Below, piece by piece: positions 8,123 to 19,100 of a DNA stretch of 64,000 bases; the stretch's first letter is position 1; the number at the start of each line of letters is the position of its first letter. Source of the stretch: Pyxidicoccus caerfyrddinensis. GTDB taxonomy: Bacteria; Myxococcota; Myxococcia; Myxococcales; Myxococcaceae. The stretch covers positions 259,444 to 323,443 of the forward strand of contig NZ_JAAIYA010000012.1 in NCBI RefSeq assembly GCF_010894405.1, in the 5' to 3' direction. The notes beneath the pieces are model-generated. The model saw nothing but the letters and a program-made list of their open reading frames with translations, searched no databases and was not told where the DNA came from. The translations under genes and the position numbers were made by a program.

Positions 8123-9220
8123 ATGAGCAAGCAGCTTCGCGTCTCCTCTCGTTGGCTGGCCGGATGGCTGGTCGGCGCGTCCCTCCTCGGTGCGTGCGCG
8201 GCGCCCGATGACCAGACCCCCGCGGGCGACGCGCAGGTCACCTCGCCCGACGCGGTCGAGGCTGGCAGCATCTCCGTGAGCCTGGCGGTGCCGAAGGCGG
8301 CGCTGAGCGCGCGCGAGGATGTCCTCGTCAGCGTCACCCTGCGCAACGACGGCTCCCGCGCGGCGCGGCTGCTCAAGTGGAACACCCCCGCGGACGACGT
8401 GGAGGAGGCGCTGTTCGACGTCACGGTGGACGGCGCGGCCGTTGCCTTCACGGGCCCGCACTACAAGCGCCCGGCCCCGGTGGACAGCGACTACCTCACG
8501 CTGGCCCCTGGCGAGACGCTGACGCGCACGGTGGCGCTGTCGGACTTCTATGACCTGTCGCGCACGGGCAGCTACCACGTGAGCTACGCGGCGCAGCCGC
8601 ACGGCTCGGTGGCCGCGTTCCGCTCCAACGCCGTGGACGTGTGGGTCGAGGGCCGCGCCAATGTCGACCGCGAGGCCGCGGCGGCTCCGGGTGGGACGGT
8701 GACCCTGGGCGCGGTGACGTACAGCAAGTGCGACGCCACGCAGCAGGCCACCGCCCTCCAGGCGCTCAACGCCGCCAGCACCATGGCGAACGGCGCGAAC
8801 ACCTACCTGGCGGGCACGCCGTCGGGCACGCCGCGCTACACCACCTGGTTCGGGGCCTTCTCGTCGAGCGGGTGGAACACCGCGAAGACGCACTTCGTGG
8901 CCATCAAGGACGCCTTCGACACCAAGCCCGTCACCGTCGACTGCGGCTGCAAGAAGACCTACTACGCCTACGTCTACCCGGCGCAGCCGTACAAGATCTA
9001 CGTGTGCAAGGCCTTCTGGGCCGCGCCGATGACGGGCACCGACTCCAAGGGTGGCACGCTCATCCACGAGATGAGCCACTTCACCGCGGTGGCCGGCACG
9101 GACGACCACGTCTACGGCCAGAGCGGCGCGAAGTCGCTGGCCATCTCCAACCCGGCCCAGGCGCTGGATAACGCCGACAGCCACGAGTACTTCGCGGAGA
9201 ACACGCCGGCCCTCAACTGA
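8123..9220 (+). CDS. Secreted M35-type (deuterolysin / peptidyl-Lys) metalloprotease lipoprotein
   Basis: A 365-residue zinc endopeptidase. A lipoprotein signal ends at LLGAC (Cys25). Residues about 48-175 form an Ig-like domain resembling those in other M35 proteins. The catalytic domain (195-365) carries HEMSH (315-319) and the aspzincin motif GTDDHVYG (325-332), whose D328 should be the third zinc ligand; the Tyr of this motif helps catalysis in the family. The C-terminal SHEYFAENTP region also fits the Lys-specific M35 branch. It would digest prey or extracellular protein, or act on the cell's own surface. A sigma-54 promoter precedes it, suggesting control by an enhancer-binding protein. 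It stands alone in its transcription unit. Confidence 0.88.
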   Translation: MSKQLRVSSRWLAGWLVGASLLGACAAPDDQTPAGDAQVTSPDAVEAGSISVSLAVPKAALSAREDVLVSVTLRNDGSRAARLLKWNTPADDVEEALFDVTVDGAAVAFTGPHYKRPAPVDSDYLTLAPGETLTRTVALSDFYDLSRTGSYHVSYAAQPHGSVAAFRSNAVDVWVEGRANVDREAAAAPGGTVTLGAVTYSKCDATQQATALQALNAASTMANGANTYLAGTPSGTPRYTTWFGAFSSSGWNTAKTHFVAIKDAFDTKPVTVDCGCKKTYYAYVYPAQPYKIYVCKAFWAAPMTGTDSKGGTLIHEMSHFTAVAGTDDHVYGQSGAKSLAISNPAQALDNADSHEYFAENTPALN

Positions 9221-9244
9221 GCTGACGGCCTGAAGTGACTCACG

Positions 9245-9272
9245 GGGACGGGGGCGGAGACGCTCCCGTCCC
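9245..9272. terminator. Bidirectional terminator between convergent genes
   Basis: GGGACGGG and CCCGTCCC form an 8-bp perfect stem (extended by G-T pairs), followed on the plus strand by a T-rich stretch (ttcgcattt). It lies between the stops of the protease and methyltransferase genes. Confidence 0.55.
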
Positions 9273-9280
9273 TTCGCATT

Positions 9281-9907
9281 TCAGGGAACGCGGTCGTAGA
9301 TGCACGTCCAGAAGTCGGAGGACTCGCGAGCGCGCAGCCACGGCCAGCGCGACAGCTCCAACCCGAGCGTGCACACCACCACCGCGCGCCCACGCGTGGC
9401 CGCTTCCAGGCGCGCCATGGCCTCGTCGAGCGCCGCGCCGGTGAAGGGCAGGTAGAGATAGTAGACGGTGCCTTCAGGCACGGACTGCCGCGCGTCGCCG
9501 TGGACGTAGGTGACACCGGTGAGGCCCAGGTCTTCGGCCCGCAGTCTCGCGGCGTCGACCAGCGCGGGCTCGAGCTCCAGTCCCACCGCTGTCGCTCCCG
9601 TCAGCAGATGCACCAGCAGCGTGGCCTTGCCGAGCCCGGAGCCCACGTCGACGAAGATGTCGGTAGTGCGGATGGGCACGTCGCGGATGAGCTGGAGCAG
9701 GGCACCCACGCCGCTCGCGTGGTGGCCGATGAGCTCTCCGTGTCCCGTGTGCTCCGTGGCTGGCGCGGAGGTAAGGCCCAGCAGGCGCTCCACCCAGGCG
9801 TCGCGCTCGGCGGGTGGCAGCGACTCCAGCAGCGCCGCGAGCGCATCGCCGCGGAGCATTCCGCGACGCACTTCGTCCCGGAGGGCTTCGTGTTCGAGCG
9901 CGGCCAT
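9281..9907 (-). CDS. Class I SAM-dependent methyltransferase (DOT1-like fold)
   Basis: A 208-residue protein with a Rossmann methyltransferase core. Motif I is DVGSGLGKA (about 87-95), the acidic ribose-binding residue is E111 in GLELEP, and motif II/III regions (YVHGDAR; YYLYLPFTG) follow. The fold resembles the histone-lysine methyltransferase-like DOT1 group found in many bacteria, but the substrate cannot be deduced. The first 80 residues are a helical extension. It is monocistronic, convergent with the metalloprotease and divergent from the next gene. Annotation beyond 'methyltransferase' would be a guess. Confidence 0.75.
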   Translation of the reverse strand: MAALEHEALRDEVRRGMLRGDALAALLESLPPAERDAWVERLLGLTSAPATEHTGHGELIGHHASGVGALLQLIRDVPIRTTDIFVDVGSGLGKATLLVHLLTGATAVGLELEPALVDAARLRAEDLGLTGVTYVHGDARQSVPEGTVYYLYLPFTGAALDEAMARLEAATRGRAVVVCTLGLELSRWPWLRARESSDFWTCIYDRVP

Positions 9908-9983
9908 GGCTCGACGATAGCCGGACCCCGGGCGCGCGGGTGCGTGGCATAGTCGAAGCTCACATGCGGAAGCGGGAGGACCG

Positions 9984-10592
9984 ATGACACCGCTGATGAC
10001 GGCAAGCGTGGCGTGGTACGTGACGGGCCGGTTCTACGTGTCGTCGGACGGGAAGACCGAGCAGGACCTGGGCTACTTCCTCCACCTGGAGGGGCTCCAG
10101 GGGCCGCTCTTCACGGACATGAAGAACATGAGCGAGGCGACGGCGCGGCTCACGTTCCGGTCCGAGCCGTTCACCGCGGCGAAGGTCACCAACGGAAGCC
10201 TGTCACTGAGCATGGACGTGGTTGGCGACTTCAGCCTGTACCTCAAGGGCGAGAAGCACGTGGGCGCGTCCTTCGACCGCCCGGACTCATTCTCGGATGG
10301 GCTGCGCATCGCCACCTTCCGTCGGGCCAGCGTCGTCGCGGGCGGCGCGTTCGTCGGGATGCCCGCCACGCACCGGGCGCTCTCGCTGAACGTCTTCACG
10401 GCCCGGCTCGTGTGGAGCACAGAGTTCGACTTCGAAGGCCAGCGGTATGACCTGCGCCGGCTGCTGCCTCACGGCATCACCCAGTGGGGCGAGGCCGGGC
10501 CCACCGTCGTCACGCCGCCGCCCAAGGACTTCTCGAGCGTCCTCCCGTTCTTCGGGTCGGCGGTGGCGGTGGGCGCACCCCACGAGCGGTAA
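9984..10592 (+). CDS. Hypothetical protein, 202 residues
   Basis: I do not recognise this family. The start is well supported (GGAGG four bases before ATG) and codon use is like that of neighbours. There is no signal peptide or membrane segment; the sequence alternates short beta-like stretches (VAWYVTGRFYV, LSMDVVGDFSLYL, TARLVWSTEFDF), suggesting a cytoplasmic beta-sandwich or barrel. It is flanked by a divergent methyltransferase and a convergent NHL protein, from which a strong hairpin separates it. No functional partner is evident. Confidence 0.7.
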   Translation: MTPLMTASVAWYVTGRFYVSSDGKTEQDLGYFLHLEGLQGPLFTDMKNMSEATARLTFRSEPFTAAKVTNGSLSLSMDVVGDFSLYLKGEKHVGASFDRPDSFSDGLRIATFRRASVVAGGAFVGMPATHRALSLNVFTARLVWSTEFDFEGQRYDLRRLLPHGITQWGEAGPTVVTPPPKDFSSVLPFFGSAVAVGAPHER

Positions 10593-10622
10593 CCCGCGCT
10601 GGCACCGCCGTCGCGGGGCCGC

Positions 10623-10660
10623 CGGTCTCACGAGTGCATCCGTGCCGCTTCGTGAGACCG
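10623..10660. terminator. Bidirectional hairpin terminator
   Basis: CGGTCTCACGA and TCGTGAGACCG form a perfect 11-bp stem around a 16-base loop, between the stops of two convergent genes (10592 and 10675). No T-run follows, so strength is uncertain. Confidence 0.5.
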
Positions 10661-10674
10661 ACGTGTGGCGCGAC

Positions 10675-11553
10675 TCAGTCCGGTCTTCCCATGCGCGCTG
10701 CCACCTTCAACTCTCCCGTCGGGGACAGCGCGACGTGGACGGCCGAGGCGGCAATGCCCTCGCGCTGGAGCGGGATGCGCTCGACGAAGCCGCCGTCCGC
10801 GTCGAAGACGTGCACCGCGTTGCAGGTGGCATCCGCCACGTACGCCGTGCCGGCCGAGTCCACGGTGATGGCGCGCGGCCACATCATCCCCTCGGCCTCG
10901 CGTCCGTAGTGTCCGTAGCTCCCCACGCCGCGGCCCGTGGCGTCGTAGACGGCGACGCGAGCGTGGCCCGAGTCCACCACGTGGATGCGCCCGTCCGGCC
11001 CCACCGCGATACCGCGTGGCAACTGCAACTCACCTGTTCCGAACGTACCCAGCCACTCACCGCCGGCGGAGAACATCTGCACGCGGTGGTTCAACCCGTC
11101 GCTCACCAGCAGCCGCCCCTGTGCGTCCACGGTGGCGCCGGAGGGGTGGAGGAAGCGCCCGTCCTCCTTGCCCGCACGGCCAATCTGCCCCACGTGCGCG
11201 CCGTCACGCGTGTAGACCTGGACGCGGTGGTTGCCCCGGTCCACGACGTACACGCGGCCCTCCGTCCCGAGCGCCACCGCCGCCGGGCCATTGAGCTCCG
11301 TGGCCCCACGGCCGAAGCCGCCCAGCGTGGCCAGCTCCGCGCCGTCCGCGCCGCGCACCAGCACCTGGTGCTCGCGCGGCCGCAGCTCCAGGACGTTCCC
11401 CAGGGCGTCGAAGTAGAGAAGTGAGTCCCGCCCTCCCACCTGGAGCGCCGTCACCCCCTGTGAGCCGACACAGCCGGTGCCCGCAACGGGCAGAATGAGC
11501 GAGGCGGCTCCCACCGCCGAGAGCCGCAGAAAGAAACGACGTTCCAGGTGCAT
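10675..11553 (-). CDS. Exported NHL-repeat beta-propeller protein with twin-Arg signal
   Basis: A 292-residue protein. The N-terminus ERRFFLRLSAVG followed by a hydrophobic stretch is a Tat-type signal (RRxFL), so it should be exported folded; a Cys at 28 could be lipidated, but the preceding residues are not a canonical lipobox. The mature part has about six NHL blades, each with the typical 'G.l.V.D.gN.RVQv' core: VYVVDRGNHRVQVYTRDG, LLVSDGLNHRVQMFSAGG, IHVVDSGHARVAVYDATG. NHL propellers usually bind proteins, sugars or nucleic acid; no catalytic residues can be assigned. It is convergent with the 9984 gene. Confidence 0.82.
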   Translation of the reverse strand: MHLERRFFLRLSAVGAASLILPVAGTGCVGSQGVTALQVGGRDSLLYFDALGNVLELRPREHQVLVRGADGAELATLGGFGRGATELNGPAAVALGTEGRVYVVDRGNHRVQVYTRDGAHVGQIGRAGKEDGRFLHPSGATVDAQGRLLVSDGLNHRVQMFSAGGEWLGTFGTGELQLPRGIAVGPDGRIHVVDSGHARVAVYDATGRGVGSYGHYGREAEGMMWPRAITVDSAGTAYVADATCNAVHVFDADGGFVERIPLQREGIAASAVHVALSPTGELKVAARMGRPD

Positions 11554-11626
11554 CCCTGGAGCGTAGTGTCATGTCACTGACACTGGAAAGATGTGACGAG
11601 ACTGACTCGCGTGGGGTCGGACGGAC

Positions 11627-11914
11627 TCACTTCTTCCGGAACAGGGCCTCGGCGGCGCTCAGCAGGGCGTCGCGGCTCTCCTTCTCGTGGAGGCCGCCCT
11701 CGCCAATCTGGAACAGCTCGCAGAAGTTGGCGCCGTCCTTGTCCTTGGGCACCTCCGCGAGGGGCTCCTTGCACTCCTTGGCCACGCCCGGGTCGAAGTG
11801 CCGGCAGTTGCGGCACGAGCGCACGTCCTCGCCACAGCCAGGGCATACGTCGCGCCGCCCCACCTGGTTGGCGATGATGTCGAGCGGGCGTCCACAGTGC
11901 GCGCAGCCGGGCAT
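11627..11914 (-). CDS. Small zinc-ribbon protein, 95 residues
   Basis: The ATG at 11914 is preceded by GGAGG at good spacing; the longer frame upstream has no coding character. The protein begins MPGCAHCGRPLDIIANQ and has four Cys pairs (CAHC, CPGC, CRNC, then C...C in KECKEPLAE..NFCEL), enough for two zinc knuckles. The C-terminus is charged and ends in an amphipathic helix (ALLSAAEALFRKK). Short zinc-ribbon proteins of this kind occur widely in myxobacteria and have no established function; binding of protein or nucleic acid is the usual guess. The gene lies 61 bp downstream of the two-TM protein gene, probably in one unit. Confidence 0.8.
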   Translation of the reverse strand: MPGCAHCGRPLDIIANQVGRRDVCPGCGEDVRSCRNCRHFDPGVAKECKEPLAEVPKDKDGANFCELFQIGEGGLHEKESRDALLSAAEALFRKK

Positions 11915-11975
11915 GGCCACCTCCACGTGAGAAGGGGCCCCATTGTGCCAGCGAGCCTGCGCGCGTGGGGAGTCC

Positions 11976-12398
11976 TCAGCGCTGCGGGCTGGAGACGAGC
12001 GCCGGAGCGCGCTCCGAGGAGACGGGCACCGGAGGCGGCGGCGCGGACGGGCGCAGCTCGCCCATGGCGTCCACCAGCTGGTCATCCAGGCGCTTGAGCA
12101 GGAAGAGCATGTACGCGGACACCGCGGCCAGCACCGACGCCAGGATTCCCAGCATCATGCCGCGCTGCCACCGGTGTGCCCGCTCCAGCACCGTTCGGCG
12201 CTCCGCGAAGGACTTGAGCTGCGCGTCCGCCGCCGAGCCGTCCAGCCGATGGGCATAGTCTTCCGCCTGGGCGGTGCCGCGCTCCATCAGCCACTGCCCC
12301 TGCACCTGCAGGGCGTCCGAGCGCGTGTAGCAGAAGCCCGCCACACCCGCGGAAAGCAGGGAGACGCACAGCGCCACAGTCACGCTCCGGGTGCCCAT
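11976..12398 (-). CDS. Small inner-membrane protein with two TM segments
   Basis: A 140-residue hypothetical protein. I choose the ATG at 12398 because GGAGG lies eight bases upstream and it begins directly with a membrane helix (SVTVALCVSLLSAGVAGFCY). A soluble, probably coiled stretch of about 60 residues follows, then a second helix (GMMLGILASVLAAVSAYML) and a Pro-rich tail (APPPPVPV). Both ends are predicted cytoplasmic, with the coiled part outside. It is divergent from rlmE with about 97 bp between starts, and precedes the zinc-ribbon gene. Function is unknown. Confidence 0.72.
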   Translation of the reverse strand: MGTRSVTVALCVSLLSAGVAGFCYTRSDALQVQGQWLMERGTAQAEDYAHRLDGSAADAQLKSFAERRTVLERAHRWQRGMMLGILASVLAAVSAYMLFLLKRLDDQLVDAMGELRPSAPPPPVPVSSERAPALVSSPQR

Positions 12399-12495
12399 TT
12401 CAACGTCCTCCGGACTGGCCATTGCGCGGGCCAGCACACCCGCGACCGCTCCGGCTTCCCGAAGACAGTAGCGGATGGTAGGGAGCCCCCCTGAC

Positions 12496-13113
12496 ATGGG
12501 CAAGCCCTACCGTCCGAAAGACCACTTCTTCCAGAAAGCCAAGCAAGAGGGGCTGCGCGCCCGCTCGGCGTTCAAGGTCGACGAGCTCATCAAGCGTTTC
12601 CCGATGGTGAAGAAGGGGCACGTGGTGCTCGACCTGGGGGCGGCCCCGGGAGGGTTCCTCCAGATTCTGGCGGAGGCGGTGGGGCCGGCGGGGCGCGTGA
12701 TTGGCGTGGACATCGTCGCCATCCGTCCCTTCACGCAGCGGCACGTGCAGACGGCGGTGCTGGACGTGCTGGCGGACGACTTCGACGCGAAGCTGGCGGA
12801 GATGTACGACGGCCCCTTCGACGCCGTCATCTCCGACATGGCGCCGAAGACGAGCGGCATCAAGGCCACGGACGAGGCGCGCAGCCTGCGGCTCGCGGGC
12901 AAGGCGCTGGAGGTGGCCGCCGCGCGCGGCCGCCCCGGCTCGTCCTTCGTCGCCAAGGTGTTCATGGGCGGCGACTTCGAGGACTTCCGCAACCAGGTGC
13001 GCTCACTTTTCGAGGAAGTGAAGGTGGTGCGCCCGGAGGCCACGCGCGGCGCGAGCATGGAGGTCTACCTGGTGGGGCTGCGCCGCAAGGCCCCCGCGCC
13101 CGCGGCGACTTGA
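12496..13113 (+). CDS. rlmE: 23S rRNA 2'-O-ribose methyltransferase RlmE (FtsJ/RrmJ)
   Basis: This enzyme methylates U2552 in the A-loop of 23S rRNA late in large-subunit assembly. The 205-residue protein has normal length and all tetrad residues: K27 (SAFKVDE), D114 (ISDMAP), K154 (FVAKVF) and E189 (SMEVYLV); the last three are offset by ten from the E. coli D124-K164-E199. SAM motif I is LDLGAAPGGF (45-54). The ATG at 12496 starts the conserved MGKPYRPKDHF; an in-frame ATG 21 bp upstream has a poorer ribosome site. In many bacteria rlmE is next to ftsH; here it is followed by an unrelated large secreted protein gene. Confidence 0.93.
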   Translation: MGKPYRPKDHFFQKAKQEGLRARSAFKVDELIKRFPMVKKGHVVLDLGAAPGGFLQILAEAVGPAGRVIGVDIVAIRPFTQRHVQTAVLDVLADDFDAKLAEMYDGPFDAVISDMAPKTSGIKATDEARSLRLAGKALEVAAARGRPGSSFVAKVFMGGDFEDFRNQVRSLFEEVKVVRPEATRGASMEVYLVGLRRKAPAPAAT

Positions 13114-13162
13114 GGTTCATTGTGGAACGATTCGGCGGGCGGCTGTGTCTAGAGTGCCGCCC

Positions 13163-16100
13163 ATGTACCGGACTCCCTGGACTCGAGCGTCCTCCGCCGC
13201 CCTGTTGCTGTTGTCGCTGCTGCTGACCTCCTCTCCCGCGCTGGGGCAGGGGAAGGCCCCGCCGACGTGGAAGGCCATCGACGCGTTGGTGGATGAGCAG
13301 AAGGTGGAGGCCGCGGCGCAGGGCGCCGAGGCCCGCCTGGAGAAGGCGAAGGGCGGCAGTGACGAGGCGGAGTGGGCACGGGCGCTGGTGCGCACGGTGC
13401 AGCTGCGCAGCGCGCTGCATGGCTACGAGACGTCGGTGCGCTTCCTGCGTGAGCAGCCCTGGCCCAAGGGCGTGCTGCCGCGGGCCACGCTGAACCTCTT
13501 CTACGCCCACTCGCTCGTCACGTATGCGCAGGCGTATGGCTGGGAGGTGCGCCAGCGCGAGGTGGTGGCCTCGACCGGCCCGGTGGACCTCAAGTCGTGG
13601 ACGTACGAGCAGATCCTCACCGAGGCGCAGCGCGCCTACGAGGAGGTGTGGAAGCAGCGTGAGAAGCTGGGCACCGAGCCGGTGAAGGTGCTGTCCGAGT
13701 ACATCCAGCCCAACACGTACCCCGAGGGCATCCGCTCCACGCTGCGCGACGCCGTCTCGTACCTGCGCGTGGCGGTGCTGGCGGACAGCTCCCACTGGCG
13801 GCCCGAGCACGCCAACGAAGTCTATCGCCTGGACTTGCGCTCGCTGCTCGAGGGCTCGCCCACCGTCGACCTGACGGACCCGAACCTCCACCCGCTGGTG
13901 AAGGTGGTGGCGGTGCTCGCGGACCTGGAGGCGTGGCACCGCGCCGGAGGCCGGCGTGAGGCGGCGCTGGAGGCGAGGCTGAAGCGCTACGAGGTGCTGT
14001 CCGCGCACTTCACCGAGAAGGACGACGCGGCCCGCATCCGCCAGCACCTCGCCGCGTTCCTCACGCCCTTCCGCGACGTGCCGTGGTGGGGCATGGGGCA
14101 GGGGCAACTGGCGGAGCTGGAGAGCTCCGCCGGGCACCCGGTGCGCGCGCTCGCGCTGGCGAAGTCGTGCGTGGACGCGTATCCGAAGTCGGAGGGCTCG
14201 CGGCGCTGCGCCGCCCTGGTGAGCGCGCTGGAGGCGCCGGACTTCCGTCTCGCCTCCATGCAGTCGGACGGGCCGCGCCGGCGCTCCGTGGAAGTCACGC
14301 ACCGCAACGTGCCGGTGCTCCACTTCCGCGCCTATGCCTTTGACCTGGAGAAGCGGCTGGCGAAGGTGGACGACTACAACATCCTTCCGTACGGCGACGC
14401 GCTGCTGCGCATCTTCAACAGCCAGAAGCCGGTGGCCTCGTGGAGCACGCAGCTCCCGGCAACGGCGGACTTGCGCGAGCACCGCACCTTCGTCACGCCG
14501 CCGCTGGAGCAGCCGGGCACGTACATCATCGCCGCCTCCGCGCGCGAGGACTTCGGCGCCAAGAACAACCGCGTGCAGGCGGTGTTCATGACGGTGTCGC
14601 CGTGGGTCATCGTCACGCGCGCCACGGCGGGCACGTCGGTGGAAGCGCGGGTGGTGATGGGGGAGTCCGGCAAGCCCGCATCGGAGGTGCCGGTGCGCCT
14701 CATCCTCACCGACTACAACAAGGGCTTCCGCGAGGCGGCCAAGGCCACCACGAATCCGCAGGGCGAGGTGACCTTCGCGGCGCCGAAGGGGCAGATGTAT
14801 CAGAGCTACCTGCTGGTGGCGGGGCGCGGGCGCGAGACGCTGCTCCACCCGAATGGCTTCTCCTTCTACCCACGAGGCGAGCCGCAGGAGACCACCTCGT
14901 CGCTGGTCTTCACCGACCGCAGCGTGTACCGCCCGCTGCAGAAGGTGCTCTGGAAGGTGGTGGCCTTCAGTGGCCGCGGCGACCAGGCGCGCTACCGGAC
15001 GCTGCCGGAGCAGTCGCTGGTGGTGTCGCTGGTGGACCCCAACAACCAGGAGGTGGAGAAGCGCGAAGTGCGCACCAACGGGTTCGGCTCGGCGGCGGGG
15101 GAGTTCACCGTGCCCACCGGCCGCGTGCTGGGTGGCTGGTACGTGCGCGTGGCGTCGGGCGGAAGCACCGGCATCCGCGTGGAGGAGTACAAGCGGCCCA
15201 CCTTCGAGGTGACGCTGAAGGACCCGGAGGCACCGCTGCGCCTCAACCGCCCGGCCACCTTCAAGGGCGAGGCGCGCTACTACTTCGGGCTGCCCGTGGC
15301 GTCCGGCACCGTGCGCTGGCGCGCCTTCCGCGAGCCGGTACTGCCCTGGTGGTGGTGGTGGGAGCGCTCCTCCATGCCCGTGAAGCGGCAGGTGGTGGCG
15401 TCCGGTACGTCCTCGCTGGCGGAGGACGGCGGCTTCGGCATCACCTTCACGCCCGAGGCGGATGAGCGCTCCGCGCGCACGCCGGGGCTCACCTGGCGCT
15501 ACCGCATCGAAGCGGACGCGACGGACGAGGGCGGCGAGACGCGCTCGGCCGAGCGTGCCTTCCGGCTGGGCTTCGTCGCGGTGGAGGGACGCGTGGACGC
15601 GGACGAGGGCTTCTTCCGCGAGGGCGTGGCTCCCGAGGTGAAGCTGGTGCGCACCACGCTGGACGGCGCGCCGCAGCCCGGCCCCGGCCGCTGGCGACTG
15701 GTGGCGCTCAAGCAGCCCACGCAGCCGCTGCTGCCCGCGGATGAGCCCATCGTCGAGCCGCCCGCCGTGGAGGTGGACCCGGAGGCGGTGCGCACGCCCA
15801 CGCCGGGCGACAAGCTGAAGCCCCGCTGGGATTCGGACTACTCGCCCCAGGCGGCGCTGGCCCGCTGGCAGGATGGTGGGGAGCAGGCGAAGGGCGCCGT
15901 GCAGCACGACGCGGAGGGCGTGGCCCGGGTGAAGCTGCCCGCGCTGAAGGCCGGTGCGTACCGGCTGCACTACGAGACGACGGACGCCTTCGGCCAGACG
16001 TTCACCGTGGCGCGCGAGCTGCTGGTGGCGGGCGAGGCCGCGCCCATCGCACTGCCGGCGTCGCTGGTGCTGGAGCACGACACGGTGCGGGTGGGCGAGG

Positions 16101-19100
16101 TGGCGCGGCTGCTGGCCTTCTCCGGCTTCGAGGGACAGCCCCTGATGCTGGACGTGTACCAGGGCGAGCGGCGCGTGCTGCGCAAGCCGCTGACGGGCGG
16201 CAAGGCGCCGGTGGTGGTGGAGGTGCCCGTGACGGAAGAGCTGCGCGGCGGCTTCACCGCGGTGTTGGTGGCCGTGCGCGACTGGCAGTACCTGGGCTTC
16301 TCCTCGCCCGTGTTCGTCCCGTGGGACGACAAGGAGCTGAGCCTGGAGTTCGCCACGTTCCGCGACAAGCTGCGTCCCGGCGCGAAGGAGACGTGGCGCG
16401 TGACGGTGCGCGGCCCGAAGGGCGCGAAGGTGGAGGCGGGCGCTGCCGAGCTGCTCGCGTATATGTACGACCAGTCGCTCGACTTGTTCGCGCCGCACAC
16501 GCCGCCGAGCGTCGCGGCGCTCTACCCGCACCGTGCCTCGCACGTGGACCTGCGCTCCTCGCTCGCCGTGTCCATGGCCCAGTGGGTGGTCAGCCAGGGC
16601 TACGGCGAGGTGCAGGGGTGGAATCCGCCCGAGCCGGACGCGCTGCGCTTCGAGGACGAGTACGGCCTGGGCGGGCCGGGCTATCGGCGCTACCGGGGGC
16701 CGGTGATGCGCGGCTCGGCGCGACGCGAGATGGCGGCGGCCCCGAGCGCCGCGAGGCCGATGGAGGAGTCCGAGAGCGGGGCTCCTCCGCCTCCGCCCCC
16801 CGCGCCTCCCCCGGAGGCGGCGAAGGCGGTCATGCAGGAGACCAAGGCCGCGGACAAGGCGCAGAATGCGCTGGCGGGACAGGCCGCGCCAGCCGAGGGA
16901 CTGCGCTCCAACTTCGCGGAGACGGCGTTCTGGGTGCCGCAGCTCCTCACGGGGGCGGATGGCTCGGCCACGCTGGAGTTCACCGTGCCGGACTCGGTGA
17001 CGGCGTGGAGCGTCTGGGTCCACGGCATCACCCGGGACTTGAAGGGCGGCTCGGTGCAGCGCACCACCCGCAGCGTGAAGGAGCTGATGGTGCGGCCGTA
17101 CGTGCCGCGCTTCCTGCGCGAGGGTGACAGGGCGGTGCTGGAGGTGGTGGTGAACAACGCTGCGGACAAGCCGCAGCAGGGCACGCTCACGCTCGACATC
17201 GTGGATGCGCAGACGCAGAAGAGCCTGCTGGCGGACTTCGGCGTGAAGGGCGCGTCGCAGGCCTTCAACGTCGCGGCGGGGCGGGGGACGAACCTGCGCT
17301 TCGCGCTCACCGCGCCCGCGAAGGTGGGGGCGGTGGCCTTCCGCGTGGAGGCTCGCGCCGGCAACCTGAGCGACGGTGAGCTGCGCCCGCTGCCGGTGCT
17401 GCCCGGCCGCATGCACCTGTCGCAGTCGCGCTTCGTCACGCTGAAGGGCAAGTCCTCCAAGACGATGACCTTCGAGGACCTGCGCGCGGGTGGGGACCCG
17501 ACGCGGGTGAACGAGCAGCTCGTCGTCACCGTGGACGCGCAGCTCTTCTACGCGGCGCTCCAGTCGCTGCCGTACCTGATGGACTACCCCTACGAGTGCA
17601 CGGAGCAGACGCTCAACCGCTTCGTGTCCTCCGGCATCCTCGCCAGCCTCTACGGGCAGTACCCCGAGGTGGCGAAGATGGCGAAGAAGATGAGCGAGCG
17701 CGCCACCCAGTTCGAGACGTTCGATGAGTTGGACCCGAACCGGAAGATGGCGCTGGAGGAGACGCCCTGGCTGGAGATGGCCAAGGGCGGGCCCAAGGCC
17801 GAAGCGGACCTGGTGCGCGTGCTGGACCCGAAAGTGGCCGCGGCCGAGCGCACCTCCGCGATGGGGAAGCTGCGCAAGGCGCAGACCTCCAGCGGCGGCT
17901 TCCCGTGGTGGCCGGGTGGCCCCCCGTCGCCGTTCATGACGCTCTACATCCTCCACGGCCTGTCGCGCGCCATGGAGTACGGGGTGGAGGTGCCGCCCGA
18001 GATGACGCGCAACGCGTGGGGCTACGTGGCCCGGCACTTCCGCGAGGAGTACGCGGACAAGCTGATGAAGAAGGGCCAGGGCTGGGAGTTCCTCACGTTC
18101 CTCAACTACGTGGCCTCCGCGTACCCGACCGAACGCTACACGGGCGACGCGCTCACCGCCGCCGAGCGCGAGCGGATGCTGGCCTTCAGCTACAAGCACT
18201 GGAAGAAGCACTCGCCGTACCTCAAGGGCTACCTGGCGCTGACGCTGAAGCGCGCGGGGCAGGGGAAGGACGCCGAGAAGGTCTGGGAGAGCGTCATGGA
18301 CTCGGCGAAGACCAGCGAGGAGCTGGGCACGTACTGGGCGCCCGAGGACCGCAGCTGGCTCTGGTACAACGACACCACGGAGACGCACGCCTTCGCCCTG
18401 CGCACGCTGACGGAGTTGAAGCCGAAGGACCCGCGGCGCGAGGGGCTGGTGCAGTGGCTGCTGCTGGACAAGAAGCTCAACCACTGGAAGTCCACCCGCG
18501 CCACCGCCGAGGCGCTCTATGCGCTGGTGAAGTACCTCCAGTCCGAAGGGGCGCTGGGCGTGCGCGAGGACGCGAAGGTGACGGTGGGCCCGCGCGTGGT
18601 GCAGATGGAGTTCTCCCCGGATGAGTACACGGGAAAGAAGAACCAGGTGGTGGTGCCCGGGCCGGAGCTGAATCCGGCCACCATGAGCTCGGTGGTGGTG
18701 GAGAAGACGACGCCGGGCTTCGCCTTCGCCTCCGCCACGTGGCACTTCTCCACGGAGAAGCTCCCGGAGGAGGAGCGCGGCGACTTCTTCAACGTGTCGC
18801 GGCGCTACTTCCGGCGCGAGCGTGAGGGACGCGAGGCGGTGCTCCAGCCGCTGTCGGAGGGCGCGGTGCTCAAGCCCGGCGACGAGGTGGAGGTGCAGAT
18901 CTCCCTGCGCACCAAGCACGCGGCGGAGTACGTCCACCTGAGAGACCCACGCGCCGCGGGCCTTGAGCCGGAGAACGCGCAGTCCCGACACAAGTGGGAC
19001 CTGGGCATCGTCTGGTACGAGGAGACGCGGGACTCGGGCACCAACTTCTTCTTCGAGTGGCTGCCCGCCGGCGAGTACACCTTCAAGTACCGGCTGCGCG

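Noticed and set aside
12962..18991. A 2,009-codon open frame on the minus strand
   Set aside because: Antisense to the macroglobulin gene, Arg/His/Leu-rich with no domain; a shadow of GC-biased codon use.
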